DNA of 64,000 nt from Caulobacteraceae bacterium (GCA_016703335.1 JADJCG010000020.1:22036-86035), one strand, 5' to 3'. Shown: positions 27,432 through 36,350, counted from the stretch's first letter. The notes: generated from the letters alone by a model not told the origin. Program-made: numbers and translations.

Positions 27432-27688
27432 CAGGCGCCAGCCAAAAGCGGATCGAGCGCGCCGCGTTGCTCGAGCGCGTGCAGATCATCGCAACCGCCG
27501 ACATGCGTCTCGCCCACAAAGATTTGCGGGAACGTCCAACGCCCTGAGCGCTGGATCATCTCTTGCCGCGTCAGCGGGCACCCGGTGGCGTCGATCTCTT
27601 TCACTTCAGCTCCCTTACGCTGCAACAGCGCGATCGCGCGTGTGCAGTACGGGCAAAAGGAGCGGGTGTAGACGGTAACTGGGGCCAT
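27431..27688 (-). CDS. grxC: Glutaredoxin 3
   Basis: An 85-residue thiol-disulfide oxidoreductase with the dithiol motif CPYC at residues 12-15 in 'YTRSFCPYCTRAI'. The glutathione-binding 'WTFPQIFVGETHVGGCDDL' follows. It begins MAPVTVYTR and is intact. It is first in the block grxC-nitrilase-DUF1178 and is located just after comF, a frequent order in this class. Confidence 0.94.
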   Translation of the reverse strand: MAPVTVYTRSFCPYCTRAIALLQRKGAEVKEIDATGCPLTRQEMIQRSGRWTFPQIFVGETHVGGCDDLHALEQRGALDPLLAGA

Positions 27689-27706
27689 GTTCCGACTCGA
27701 AGACTG

Positions 27707-28423
27707 TCAGATAGAAATATCCATTGGCCTTACAACGCGCGCTAGGGTCACTGCATGCACTTCTGCAGCTCCAGCTTTACGTAATGCACGGGCGCACGCC
27801 TCCAAAGTCGCTCCGGTGGTGAAAACATCGTCCACCACGAGGATCGTTTTACCTTTGTAGCTGCCGAACGCCTTGATCGCGCCGCCGACGTTCCTGCGCC
27901 GTTCCGATGCCGAAAGCCCAGCCTGGCTCTTTCGGCGCTTAACCCGAGTCAGCGCTCCGGGCTTCCAAGGCTTTCCGCCGGCACGGGCGACTGCCTGCGC
28001 CAGCCATGCGGCCTGGTTGAAGCTACGAGCGGCTAAACGCGTCCAGTGCATCGGCGTGGGGGCGACGAAATCGGCCTTCGCCAGCTGCTCAGCCGCCGCT
28101 GCGGACATCCACTTGGCAAACACCGGCAACCCGTCACGCCGGCCGCCACGCTTCAGATCAAGAATGAGCCGCCGCGCGTGATCGTCGTAAGCCAGAGCAG
28201 CCCGCGCTGTGTCGTATGCCGGTTTGCCACCCGCGCACGCTCCGCAGATATCGCCAGGATTGCCCCCGTCAGGCAGCGGGAAACCGCAGCAGCTGCATTG
28301 AGGGTCGGCGAGAAAGTTCAATTCGCCCCAGAGTTCGGCCTCAATGACACCAGGGCGATCGACGATCGCGTCTGACAGCAGGGAACGCGGCGGCCAGATC
28401 AAATCGGACAGGCGCGAGATCAC
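27707..28423 (-). CDS. comF: ComF family phosphoribosyltransferase-like protein
   Basis: Related to DNA-uptake protein ComF. The frame is open well upstream, but the upstream part is shadow sequence, so GTG at 28423 is suggested (MISRLSDLIWPPRSLLSDAI). The N-terminal cysteine pair usual in the zinc finger is absent (PPRSLLSD), while the second set remains (QCSCCGFPLPDGGNPGDICGAC). The C-terminus has the PRTase loop 'TILVVDDVFTTGATLEACAR'. Length would be about 238 residues. It is divergent from the methyltransferase gene. Confidence 0.85.
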   Translation of the reverse strand: MISRLSDLIWPPRSLLSDAIVDRPGVIEAELWGELNFLADPQCSCCGFPLPDGGNPGDICGACAGGKPAYDTARAALAYDDHARRLILDLKRGGRRDGLPVFAKWMSAAAAEQLAKADFVAPTPMHWTRLAARSFNQAAWLAQAVARAGGKPWKPGALTRVKRRKSQAGLSASERRRNVGGAIKAFGSYKGKTILVVDDVFTTGATLEACARALRKAGAAEVHAVTLARVVRPMDISI

Positions 28424-28466
28424 GCCACGTTTCCGGAACGTCCCTGCCGCGCGATAGGATGTGCCC

Positions 28467-29348
28467 ATGACCGATCCCGCCCTGGGACCATTCGAGCCAC
28501 GGCTTGTCCGCCAGCGCAAGCGCCGCGCACGCGCACGCTTCCGCGACGCGTCGTTTTTGCACGAACGCGTGGCAGCGGATTTAGCCGATCGCCTCGAAGC
28601 AATCCCACGCCCGTTCCCACGTGTGCTCGCCCTCGGCGGCGGTGGGCTTTTCTCGGAGGAAATGCGCGCTCGCCCCGAACTTTCAGCCCGCATCTGCTCG
28701 ATCCTCGAAATTGATCTGGATTTCATTGATCCCGAGCACTTGCCGTTCGCGCCCAGCTCATTCGAACTCATCGTCTCACCGCTGGCGCTGCACTGGGTCA
28801 ACGATCTTCCCGGTGCACTGATCCAGCTTCGCTTCGCGCTAAAGCCCGATGGCCTGTTGCTCGCCTCACTCTTCGGCGGCGAAACGCTCAGCGAACTCCG
28901 CCTCTCGCTGATCGAAGCAGAATCGGAACTCACCGGAGGCGCGGGCCCGCGCATTTCCCCCTTCGCCGATCTGCAAGACATTGCCGGCCTCCTCCAACGC
29001 GCTGGTTACGCGCTTCCCGCCGCTGACCGCGATGTCGTCACTGTCCGCTATGGCGAACCAATGCGCTTGCTGGCTGATCTACGCGCCATGGGCGAAACCT
29101 CGGCACTCCGCGAACGCAACCCGCGCGCCCTGAGCCGCCGCATCCTCGCGCGCGCCTTCGACCTCTACCGCGAGCGCTACGCCGACGAAGACAACCGAGT
29201 CCGCGCCACCTTCGAAATACTGACCGCGACCGGCTGGTCACTGCACGAGAGCCAGCAGAAGCCACTTAAACCCGGCAGCGCAAAAACGCGCCTCGCCGAC
29301 GCGCTCAAAACGAAAGAACAATCCGCCGGCGAAAAGCCCGGCGACTAA
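28467..29348 (+). CDS. SAM-dependent methyltransferase-like protein (NDUFAF5/BioC type)
   Basis: The ATG at 28467 is preferred to a GTG two codons earlier. The protein has 'FLHERVAADLADRLEAIPRP' and 'PLALHWVNDLPGALIQLRFALKPDGLLLASLFGGETLSELR', the signature of the NDUFAF5-related group. SAM motif I is degraded: 'RVLALGGGGLFSEEM' replaces the usual acidic-LGxGxG form. It keeps 'ILEIDLDFIDPEHLPFAPSSFEL' for the later part. In mitochondria the homologue hydroxylates a complex I subunit rather than methylating it, so the name methyltransferase may mislead. It pairs with divergent comF as in many alphaproteobacteria. Confidence 0.82.
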   Translation: MTDPALGPFEPRLVRQRKRRARARFRDASFLHERVAADLADRLEAIPRPFPRVLALGGGGLFSEEMRARPELSARICSILEIDLDFIDPEHLPFAPSSFELIVSPLALHWVNDLPGALIQLRFALKPDGLLLASLFGGETLSELRLSLIEAESELTGGAGPRISPFADLQDIAGLLQRAGYALPAADRDVVTVRYGEPMRLLADLRAMGETSALRERNPRALSRRILARAFDLYRERYADEDNRVRATFEILTATGWSLHESQQKPLKPGSAKTRLADALKTKEQSAGEKPGD

Positions 29349-29953
29349 CGCGGCATCCGCGTCATGCACCAAAAGTGTAGCCCCGGCAGATCGAACTCGT
29401 TCGTCACTTCAAAGCCGTGCCGCGCATAGAGCGCAACGTTGCGTTCAGTCGACGCCTCAAGATAGCCAACCGTCCCGCTTGCATCGAGCGGCGCAAGAGT
29501 CTCCTTGAGCATCGCTGAGCCAACACCCTGTCCCTGCGCCGCGCCTGAAACGCCGAGAAACTGCAGGTGCGCATGTGGCACGGCGGGATGGCACGACGTT
29601 AGTCGCGCACCTAGGTCCTGAGCCCGCTGCAACCCGGAAGCGCCCGCGATCGAGAGGAAAAGCGGCGTGTAATAGAGCTCACGCCACCACGGAAAATCGA
29701 ACGCCTTCAACCCTGGACCCAGCCAAATCGCGGCGCCCGTCATCGCGCTGCCGCTCTCGGCGACGTATACCTCGCGCTTTGGGTGCAGCATGTTGCCAAG
29801 CACGGCGTCGAAGAATTTGCGGCGCCGGCGCTCTTTGGTCGCGTCCTGCTTCAGCCAATAATTGAGGCCCGCTTCATTGACGAACGCATCCGTCAGCACT
29901 GCGGCGGCCGTGTCCAGATCGTCTGGGCGCGCAGCGCGCACTTTGGCGCTCAT
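29345..29953 (-). CDS. GNAT-family N-acetyltransferase
   Basis: A 202-residue GNAT-fold protein. The acetyl-CoA loop appears as 'LGVSGAAQGQGVGSAMLKET', followed by 'GTVGYLEASTERNVALYARHGFEVTNEFDL', a typical C-terminal half. It starts MSAKVRAARPDDLDTAAAVL, also typical. The gene converges with the methyltransferase (4-base overlap) and overlaps the coq7 gene end by 4 bases. The substrate is unknown. Confidence 0.85.
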   Translation of the reverse strand: MSAKVRAARPDDLDTAAAVLTDAFVNEAGLNYWLKQDATKERRRRKFFDAVLGNMLHPKREVYVAESGSAMTGAAIWLGPGLKAFDFPWWRELYYTPLFLSIAGASGLQRAQDLGARLTSCHPAVPHAHLQFLGVSGAAQGQGVGSAMLKETLAPLDASGTVGYLEASTERNVALYARHGFEVTNEFDLPGLHFWCMTRMPR

Positions 29954-30510
29954 ATTTTTTCCGAGATCCGGATCGCAGCGCGGCAGCCAAATTTGATCAC
30001 GGCCGAAAGCACTGGATACGCGGGCGCCTGATGCGCGCCCTGTTCGACGGCGGTGTCCTTGTGGGCGAGTTCGTCTTCACGAAAGCGCTCAACAACGTCT
30101 TTCAACTCGGCATCGACACCTTCGAGTTCATCGCTCTGGTGACCGTAGTGCTTCTCAATCACTTCCTCGACCGCCTCAGTGCACGCGTGCGCCGCTTCTT
30201 CGCCGATGAGCGCAGTGATGGCGCCCAAGCCAAAGCCAGCTACACGCCAAACCGGCGCCATGAGCGTTGGCCGCACACGCCGTTCAGCAATCAGACGATC
30301 GAACGTCTTCAGATGCTCCTGCTCGCCAGCTTCCATCTCGGCGATGAGCTTTGCGGCGTGCGACTTGCCTTGGATCCGGCTGAACACGGCTTTTTGGCCA
30401 CGATAAATCTGGACTGCGCCATACTCGCCCGCGTGATCAACACGGATCATTTCATCAAGCCTGCGCTTCTCGACATTCTCACCAGGCATCGGCGGACGGG
30501 ACCGGCTCAT
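29950..30510 (-). CDS. coq7: Demethoxyubiquinone hydroxylase Coq7
   Basis: Carboxylate-bridged diiron hydroxylase of ubiquinone synthesis. The start MSRSRPPMPGENVEKRRLDE at 30510 overlaps dsbB by 4 bases. Iron ligands lie in 'HAGEYGAVQIYRGQ', 'EAGEQEHLKTFDRL', 'IGEEAAHACTEAVEEVIEKH' and 'FREDELAHKDTAVE'. Length is 186 residues, normal. A C-terminal helix with basic residues may bind the membrane. It is intact. Confidence 0.93.
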   Translation of the reverse strand: MSRSRPPMPGENVEKRRLDEMIRVDHAGEYGAVQIYRGQKAVFSRIQGKSHAAKLIAEMEAGEQEHLKTFDRLIAERRVRPTLMAPVWRVAGFGLGAITALIGEEAAHACTEAVEEVIEKHYGHQSDELEGVDAELKDVVERFREDELAHKDTAVEQGAHQAPAYPVLSAVIKFGCRAAIRISEKI

Positions 30511-31001
30511 TGTTCGCGCTTTCCGGCGAGCGCCACGTAGAAGCTCGCGAGCGCCAGCACCAGGGAAACGATGGCGTTGTAGCCAGCCATCGAAATTCCG
30601 AACATCGACCAAGCAATTTCATCGCAACGCGGCGGGTGCAAAGCTTGGCCAAGATTGTCGAAGCTGAGATCACCGGGGTTCACTGTGCCGCCGACATCGC
30701 ACTGCGCGATGACCCAGTGATGCTCGACCGCGACGTGATAGCCAGCCATCCCAGCGCTACCGAGCAGTACGAGCCCAATCGCAACGATAGCCCAACTCGT
30801 CCAGCCCGGGCGAAAGCGGGTGACGATCAGAGCGAGCACCGAAATCGCGACAACGCCCCAATGCCATTCGCGCTGCTTCAAACAGAGCGCACACGGCTGC
30901 AGACCCTGCATGCCTTGGAAGTAGAGGATGGCCGTCGCCAACATCGCGCCGGAGGCGAGTAGCGTCAGGATGGGCCAGATCGGGCGGAGACGAGAAACCA
31001 T
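30507..31001 (-). CDS. dsbB: Disulfide bond formation protein B
   Basis: Inner-membrane protein reoxidising DsbA through quinone. Four hydrophobic helices are visible; the first periplasmic loop has CALC at residues 37-40 in 'LQPCALCLKQREWHW'. The second loop has 'IAQCDVGG' and 'PPRCDEIAWSMFG'. Length is 164 residues. It overlaps coq7 by 4 bases, and coq7-dsbB-YqaA is a recurrent grouping in the class. It is intact. Confidence 0.93.
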   Translation of the reverse strand: MVSRLRPIWPILTLLASGAMLATAILYFQGMQGLQPCALCLKQREWHWGVVAISVLALIVTRFRPGWTSWAIVAIGLVLLGSAGMAGYHVAVEHHWVIAQCDVGGTVNPGDLSFDNLGQALHPPRCDEIAWSMFGISMAGYNAIVSLVLALASFYVALAGKREQ

Positions 31002-31053
31002 GTCCCGATCCTAGCCTGAAAATGCGGCCACAGTCTGCGGCGCGCCGCCGCGT

Positions 31054-31686
31054 TTAATTCGAGCCGGCGCCGGGCAAGTTCGCCACCCAAGTCGGGCAGA
31101 TCGATGCCGTCCCGCCGTGCGTGCCAAACAGCATGTACGCGAGACCCGCCGCAACTACGAGCGCGACCACCAGCAAGACGAGCCCGAGGCGCTTCTCCAT
31201 GACCGGCGCAATCTGGGGTCCGAATTTCTGAAACAGCCAAGCAACGATTAGAAACCGAGCGCCCCGGGTTATGAGCGACGCCACGATAAACACCGGCAGG
31301 GAAAACGACGCCAAGCCGGCTGCAATGGTAATGAGCTTATAGGGGACCGGCGTCAGACCCTTGGCCAGGATGATCAGCAGGCCCCAGCACGCGAATGCCA
31401 TTTGGAAGGTCGAAAGCTGGCCTTGGAAAGTATCGAACTGCAGCAGCCATTCGCGGAAGAAATGCCCGATCGCATATCCGGCAATGCCGCCGAGCACAGA
31501 AGCAATCGCGCACACGATCGCGTAACGCAGCCATTTCTTTGGATCCGCCGCAGACATCGGTCCCAGCAGCAAATCCGGAGGCAGAGGAAAGAACGAACTC
31601 TCCGCGAACGAAACCAAGAACAGCACGCGCTCCGCATGTGGGCTGCGAGCCGCCGACATCATGCGTTCTTTAATTCCGTTCAGCAT
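31054..31686 (-). CDS. YqaA/DedA family inner-membrane protein
   Basis: A 210-residue DedA-superfamily (SNARE-associated/VTT domain) membrane protein. 'FAESSFFPLPPDLLLGPMSA' and 'GLTPVPYKLITIAAGLASFSLPVFIVASLITRGARFL' are the family hallmarks, including the conserved proline and arginine residues. Four to five membrane helices are visible. Some DedA members move phospholipids or undecaprenyl phosphate across the membrane; the substrate is not known here. It could begin at methionine 9. The tRNA-Leu gene lies about 120 bases upstream. Confidence 0.87.
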   Translation of the reverse strand: MLNGIKERMMSAARSPHAERVLFLVSFAESSFFPLPPDLLLGPMSAADPKKWLRYAIVCAIASVLGGIAGYAIGHFFREWLLQFDTFQGQLSTFQMAFACWGLLIILAKGLTPVPYKLITIAAGLASFSLPVFIVASLITRGARFLIVAWLFQKFGPQIAPVMEKRLGLVLLVVALVVAAGLAYMLFGTHGGTASICPTWVANLPGAGSN

Positions 31687-31805
31687 GCCCCGGCGCTAGC
31701 ACGCTTCGGGCCAGGCCGTCATCGCGCGCGAGCGTCGCAATCTGCTTTCGGATGGTGAACGTTCTCGGCGTAAGCCAGCCGAAGGTCGCGTCAGCGAGCG
31801 TAGGC

Positions 31806-31889
31806 TGGTGCCCCGGTCGGAGTCGAACCGACACACCTTGCGGTACCGGATTTTGAGTCCGGCGCGTCTACCAATTCCACCACAGGGGC
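31806..31889 (-). tRNA. tRNA-Leu (anticodon CAA)
   Basis: Read on the minus strand it starts GCCCCTGTGGTGGAATTGGT and ends TTCGACTCCGACCGGGGCA followed by CCA. The anticodon stem CCGGA/TCCGG closes the loop CTCAAAA, giving CAA (leucine UUG). A long variable arm around CCGCAAGG marks a class II tRNA, and the T-arm GTCGG/CCGAC is perfect. Only six bases, not seven, stand on the 3' side of the acceptor stem before the discriminator A. One base is missing relative to a proper 7-bp stem, most simply a C lost from CCC. Confidence 0.95.
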
Positions 31890-31968
31890 AACTGAGGCTT
31901 CCAAAGAAGAAGCGCTGAGGTATGAGGCGGAAAAGCCGGTGTCAAATCCGGCATGCGGGGGAAATGCC

Positions 31969-33408
31969 ATGACCGACGAGAATATCGCAGGCGAGGAGAC
32001 CGGCTTTGGCCGCTCTGGCCGCCGCGTTGGGCTTGTCCTGGGGCCCATGATCGCGATTGGCTTGCAACTCCTGCCTGCGCCCGACGGCTTATCCCCAGAA
32101 GCATGGCGCGTGGTCTCGCTCGCGGCGCTCATGGTTGTGTGGTGGGTCACCGAGGCGATCCCGATCGCCGCGACGGCGCTCATTCCGCTTGCCGCCCTGC
32201 CGCTTCTCGGTGCGACCAGCATGAAGGATGCTGCTGCGCCCTACGCCGACCCAATCGTGTTTCTGTTCATAGGCGGCTTCATCCTCGCCGCCTGCGTTGA
32301 GCGCTGGCGCCTGCATGAACGCATAGCCCTTTCGATCGCCTCAATCGCTGGTGGCCGGCCCGTCGCGCTCGTCGGCGGCTTCATGATCGCGTCGATGCTG
32401 ATCTCGATGTGGATCTCGAACACGGCGACAACATTGATGCTGGCCCCCATCGCCATCGGCGCCGCGCGCGCCATGTCTGGCGGCGGCAAGCCTGATCTCG
32501 CGCTCGGTGGCGCATTGACGCTTGGCGTCGCGCATGCCTCCACCATTGGCGGCATCGGCACGCCTGTCGGCACACCCACCAACCTCATAGCTATGGCGTT
32601 CTTTGAGCGCGCCGGCGAACCCATCGCCTTCATTGATTGGATGACACATGCCATTCCGATCATGCTGCTAATGCTGCCAGCCGCGTGGTTGCTATTGTGC
32701 TGGCCGCTGTTCGGAAAAGGCCACACGCGCTTTGAGGCGATCGCCGCCATCGTAAAAGACGCACTCAAAGCGCTCGGCCCTATGACACGTCCTGAAATGC
32801 GCATTGGCGCTGTGTTCGCACTGACCGCGCTTGGCTGGATGTTTCGCGTTCAAATCGCCGAACTCCCCGGCCTTTCGGCGCTCACCGATACAGGCGTCGC
32901 CATTGCCGGGGCTCTGTTGCTTTTCTTTATACCGTCTGGCCGGGGCCGCGGCGAAAAGTTGATCGATTGGAAAACTGCGGAACGCATTCCGTGGGGGATT
33001 GCGATCCTTTTCGGCGGCGGCCTTGCTCTCGCCGCCGGCATGGAAAGCACGGGTCTCGCGGCTTGGATCGGCGAATGGATCGGCGGACTCGATGGCCTGT
33101 CAGCGTTCACTCTTGTCGCGCTCTTAGTGGTGACGACAATTCTGGTGTCCGAACTCGCCAGCAATGTCGCGACGCTGACATCGATGCTCCCGGTGGTCGC
33201 CGCTGTCGCCGCCGCGACCGGGACGCCACTTCAGCAGTTGGCCTTCCCCGTCGCGCTTGCTGCGAGCTTCGCATTCATGCTCCCAGTGGCCACCGCACCC
33301 AATGCAATTGCATATTCGTCCGGCTTGGTAACTCTCAAGCGCATGCTCTCCGTGGGTTTTGGCCTCAACATCGCGGCCATCGTGTTGATCATGACATTCG
33401 CGACGTAG
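31969..33408 (+). CDS. SLC13/DASS-family anion transporter
   Basis: Sodium-coupled di- and tricarboxylate (or sulfate) symporter of 479 residues. The ATG at 31969 (MTDENIAGEETGFGRSGRRV) follows the ribosome-binding sequence GGGGGA and is preferred over an earlier GTG. Eleven or so hydrophobic segments are visible. The two Ser-Asn-Thr type hairpins of the family appear as 'WISNTATTLMLAPIAIG' and 'ELASNVATLTSMLPVV', and 'GGIGTPVGTPTNLIAM' marks the first substrate site. It is intact and stands alone downstream of the tRNA on the opposite strand. Confidence 0.9.
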   Translation: MTDENIAGEETGFGRSGRRVGLVLGPMIAIGLQLLPAPDGLSPEAWRVVSLAALMVVWWVTEAIPIAATALIPLAALPLLGATSMKDAAAPYADPIVFLFIGGFILAACVERWRLHERIALSIASIAGGRPVALVGGFMIASMLISMWISNTATTLMLAPIAIGAARAMSGGGKPDLALGGALTLGVAHASTIGGIGTPVGTPTNLIAMAFFERAGEPIAFIDWMTHAIPIMLLMLPAAWLLLCWPLFGKGHTRFEAIAAIVKDALKALGPMTRPEMRIGAVFALTALGWMFRVQIAELPGLSALTDTGVAIAGALLLFFIPSGRGRGEKLIDWKTAERIPWGIAILFGGGLALAAGMESTGLAAWIGEWIGGLDGLSAFTLVALLVVTTILVSELASNVATLTSMLPVVAAVAAATGTPLQQLAFPVALAASFAFMLPVATAPNAIAYSSGLVTLKRMLSVGFGLNIAAIVLIMTFAT

Positions 33409-33445
33409 GGATGGCCTCGGCCGGTGCGCGGGCTATGTTGGGCCT

Positions 33446-34024
33446 ATGCCAACCAAACGCACACAAGCCGAAGCCGAAGCTGCCGTCCGCGTTTTGATCG
33501 AGTGGGCCGGAGACGATCCCGACCGCGAAGGCCTGCTCGAAACACCCGCGCGCGTCGCCCGATCGTATCGCGAACTCTTTGCCGGCTACGCCGAAAACCC
33601 GCGCGAATATCTGGAAAAGACCTTCGAAGAGGTCGGCGGCTATGATGAGCTCGTCGTGCTGCGTGACATCCGTGTCGTCAGCTTCTGCGAACACCACATG
33701 CTGCCGTTCATCGGCAAAGCGCATGTCGGCTATCTGCCCACCAACCGCGTTGTCGGCATTTCGAAGCTTGCGCGCGTAGTTAGCGCGTTCTCGCGGCGCC
33801 TACAAATACAAGAGAAGCTCACGGCAGAGATCGCCGACGCCATTCACGAAATCCTCCATCCCCAAGGCGTCGGCGTGATGATTGAATCCGAGCACTCGTG
33901 CATGAGCATGCGCGGCGTCAACACGCCCGGCTCGCATCTGGTGACCTCGCGTCTAATGGGCGTGGTGCGTGACGACCCAAGGACGCGCGAGGAATTCCTG
34001 CGTCTCGCGCGCAGCGAACACTAG
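33446..34024 (+). CDS. folE: GTP cyclohydrolase I
   Basis: First enzyme of folate synthesis, converting GTP to dihydroneopterin triphosphate. Zinc ligands are in 'VSFCEHHMLPFIGKAHVGYL' and 'IESEHSCMSMRGV'. 'DDPDREGLLETPARVARSYR' is the expected N-terminal part and the protein ends 'TREEFLRLARSEH'. Length is 192 residues, normal and intact. It converges on gshB with a 4-base overlap. Confidence 0.95.
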   Translation: MPTKRTQAEAEAAVRVLIEWAGDDPDREGLLETPARVARSYRELFAGYAENPREYLEKTFEEVGGYDELVVLRDIRVVSFCEHHMLPFIGKAHVGYLPTNRVVGISKLARVVSAFSRRLQIQEKLTAEIADAIHEILHPQGVGVMIESEHSCMSMRGVNTPGSHLVTSRLMGVVRDDPRTREEFLRLARSEH

Positions 34025-34959
34025 AAAAGCGCCTCGACGCGATCCCAGAACGCTTTCGGTAGATCGAGACCTGAGAGGCGCTTTAGCTCCTGCGCCAAGG
34101 TCGGCGAGGTTACGTTGATCTCGATCAGCTTGCCCGCAATCACATCCAGGCCCGCAAACACAATGCCTTCGCGCTTCAACAACGGTGCGACTGCAGCCGC
34201 AATGGCGCGATCGTCGTCATCGAGCTCGCCTGCCGCTGCCTGACCGCCAACGGCGAGGTTTGCGCGAAAATCGCCCGCCTTCGGCAAGCGCTTTAGCGCC
34301 GCGAAAGGTTCGCCGTTCAGCACGAACACGCGCTTATCGCCGCCGGACACGGCAGGCAGAAACTCCTGCGCCAGGATCGGCTCACGCCCCGCCGCGGCGA
34401 TGAACACACTAGCTTTGGCCTTGAAATCCGCGTCGCTCGCCGAAAGTTTGATGACGCCTTCACCGCCCATCATGAAGAGGATTTTGAGCACGACTTGATC
34501 GAAGCGCTTCGCAAACGCCTCCAGGGCGTCAATATCGCGGCCAACCCAGGTAATCGGCGTCAGTTCGGGAAAATGCAGGATCGACATCTTCTCGGATATG
34601 TTGCGGATGCCGACCGGCGGATTGATCACCAGAGTCTTCACCAACTCCAGCAAATACGTGTTGGAGACGTAACCCATGTCGAAGGGCGGATCCTGACGCA
34701 CCAACACGACGTCAAAGTCGTCAACCGGACGCACAACTGTCGCCAGCGGCTCGAAATGCTTGGCCTCGTTGAGGCTCACCGACACTTGCCGTGCACGCGC
34801 CTTCACAACGCCGGTGTCGTAAAACACATCGTTCGGCGTAAACCACCAAATCTCGTGTCCGCGCGACTGTGCTTCGACCATGAGCGCAAGCGAAGTGTCA
34901 TGGTTCACGATCATCTTCTCGATCGGATCCATCTGCACTGCGATACGAAGCGATTTCAT
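34021..34959 (-). CDS. gshB: Glutathione synthetase
   Basis: Joins gamma-glutamylcysteine and glycine using ATP. The 312-residue ATP-grasp protein starts MKSLRIAVQMDPIEKMIVNH, typical of GshB. It continues with 'VLVRQDPPFDMGYVSNTYLLE', 'GGEGVIKLS', 'LAQEFLPAVSGGDKRVFVLNGEPFAALKR' and 'LIEINVTSPTLAQEL'. It is intact. Its start abuts the stop of the DAHP synthase gene with no gap, so both are likely co-transcribed. Confidence 0.95.
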   Translation of the reverse strand: MKSLRIAVQMDPIEKMIVNHDTSLALMVEAQSRGHEIWWFTPNDVFYDTGVVKARARQVSVSLNEAKHFEPLATVVRPVDDFDVVLVRQDPPFDMGYVSNTYLLELVKTLVINPPVGIRNISEKMSILHFPELTPITWVGRDIDALEAFAKRFDQVVLKILFMMGGEGVIKLSASDADFKAKASVFIAAAGREPILAQEFLPAVSGGDKRVFVLNGEPFAALKRLPKAGDFRANLAVGGQAAAGELDDDDRAIAAAVAPLLKREGIVFAGLDVIAGKLIEINVTSPTLAQELKRLSGLDLPKAFWDRVEALF

Positions 34960-36339
34960 CTAGCCAGCCTGCGCCTTGCGACCATTCTCTCGTGCGCCAC
35001 GTAGCTGCTCGGCGATGAGGAAGGCAAGGTCGAGCGCCTGGGTGCCGTTCAGACGTGGGTCGCAGTGCGTATGATAGCGGCTGGAGAGGTCCTCTTCAGT
35101 CACCATTGAAGCGCCGCCCAAGCACTCGGTGACCTGCTGACCCGTCATCTCAACGTGCACGCCGCCTGGATAGGCGCCCTCGGCCGGCAGAATATCCGTA
35201 AACGCGCGCACTTCCGCCAGGATGCGGTCGAACGGCCGCGTCTTGAAGCCTGATGCTGTCTTCAGCGTGTTGCCGTGCATCGGATCGCACGACCAAACGA
35301 CATTGCGTCCCGCCTTGGTCACCGCACGAACCAGCTTCGGAAGCCCGGCTTCAACCTTGTCGGAACCGAAGCGTGCGATGAGCGTGATGCGCCCGGCCTC
35401 GTCGCTCGGATTCAAGATATCAATCAGCTTCAACAATTCATCAGGCTCAAGCGACGGCCCGCACTTGATGCCGATCGGGTTCTTGATCCCGCGTATGAAT
35501 TCGACGTGCGCGCCATCCGGCTGACGGGTGCGGTCGCCAATCCACACGAAGTGCGCGCTGGTATCATACCAATCGCCCGTCGTGGAATCGACGCGCGTCA
35601 TGGCCTCTTCGTAGCCCAGTAGCAACGCTTCGTGGCTGGTATAGACCTGCACCTGCTTCATCTGCGGCACGCTATCGGGCGTAATCCCGCACGCTTCCAT
35701 GAAGTCGATGGCTTCCGAAATGCGGTCCGCGATTTCCTGGTAGCGCTTGCCTTGCGGACTGTCGGCCACAAAGCCGACCATCCAACGGTGCACATTGTGC
35801 AGATCGGCGTAACCGCCGTTTGCGAACGCGCGGATGAGGTTCAATGTCGCCGCGGACTGCGAATAGGCCTTCACCAAACGCTCAGGATCCGGCACGCGCG
35901 ATTCCGGAGTGAATTCCATGCCGTTGATGTTGTCACCCCGATAAGAGGGGAGTGTCACACCGTCCTGCACTTCGATTTGCTCGGAGCGCGGTTTGCCGAA
36001 CTGGCCAGCGATCCGCCCGACCTTCACAACAGGACGCGATGCCGCAAACGTCAACACGACGCTCATCGCCATTAGTGTGCGGAAGGTATCGCGGATGTTA
36101 TCGGGGTGAAATTCTTTGAAGCTCTCGGCGCAGTCGCCGCCTTGCAACAGAAACGCCTTGCCGGCCGCCACTTGCGCCAACTCGGCTTTCAGCTTGCGCG
36201 CTTCGCCTGCGAACACGAGGGGCGGATAGGAGCGCAATTGCTGCTCGACGCGCGTCAGCGCCGCCGGGTCCGGATAATCCGTCGGGATGTGCTTGGCCGG
36301 CAGCGAACGCCAACCTGCGGGGGTCCATTTTTCCTTCAT
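34960..36339 (-). CDS. 3-deoxy-7-phosphoheptulonate synthase, class II
   Basis: First step of the shikimate pathway (PEP plus erythrose 4-phosphate). At 459 residues it is a plant-type class II enzyme. Motifs are 'FLLQGGDCAESFKEFHPDNI' with the metal-binding cysteine, 'VVKVGRIAGQFGKPRSEQIE', 'FVWIGDRTRQPDGAHVEFIRGIKNPIG' and 'VVWSCDPMHGNTLKT'. 'THCDPRLNGTQALDLAFLIAEQLR' near the end is also diagnostic. It is intact. Regulation of class II enzymes by aromatic amino acids varies and is not visible here. Confidence 0.94.
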   Translation of the reverse strand: MKEKWTPAGWRSLPAKHIPTDYPDPAALTRVEQQLRSYPPLVFAGEARKLKAELAQVAAGKAFLLQGGDCAESFKEFHPDNIRDTFRTLMAMSVVLTFAASRPVVKVGRIAGQFGKPRSEQIEVQDGVTLPSYRGDNINGMEFTPESRVPDPERLVKAYSQSAATLNLIRAFANGGYADLHNVHRWMVGFVADSPQGKRYQEIADRISEAIDFMEACGITPDSVPQMKQVQVYTSHEALLLGYEEAMTRVDSTTGDWYDTSAHFVWIGDRTRQPDGAHVEFIRGIKNPIGIKCGPSLEPDELLKLIDILNPSDEAGRITLIARFGSDKVEAGLPKLVRAVTKAGRNVVWSCDPMHGNTLKTASGFKTRPFDRILAEVRAFTDILPAEGAYPGGVHVEMTGQQVTECLGGASMVTEEDLSSRYHTHCDPRLNGTQALDLAFLIAEQLRGARENGRKAQAG

Positions 36340-36350
36340 CGTTCCGAACC

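Noticed and set aside
28424..28981. N-terminal extension of the comF frame
   Set aside because: It is serine- and arginine-rich shadow sequence opposite the methyltransferase gene.
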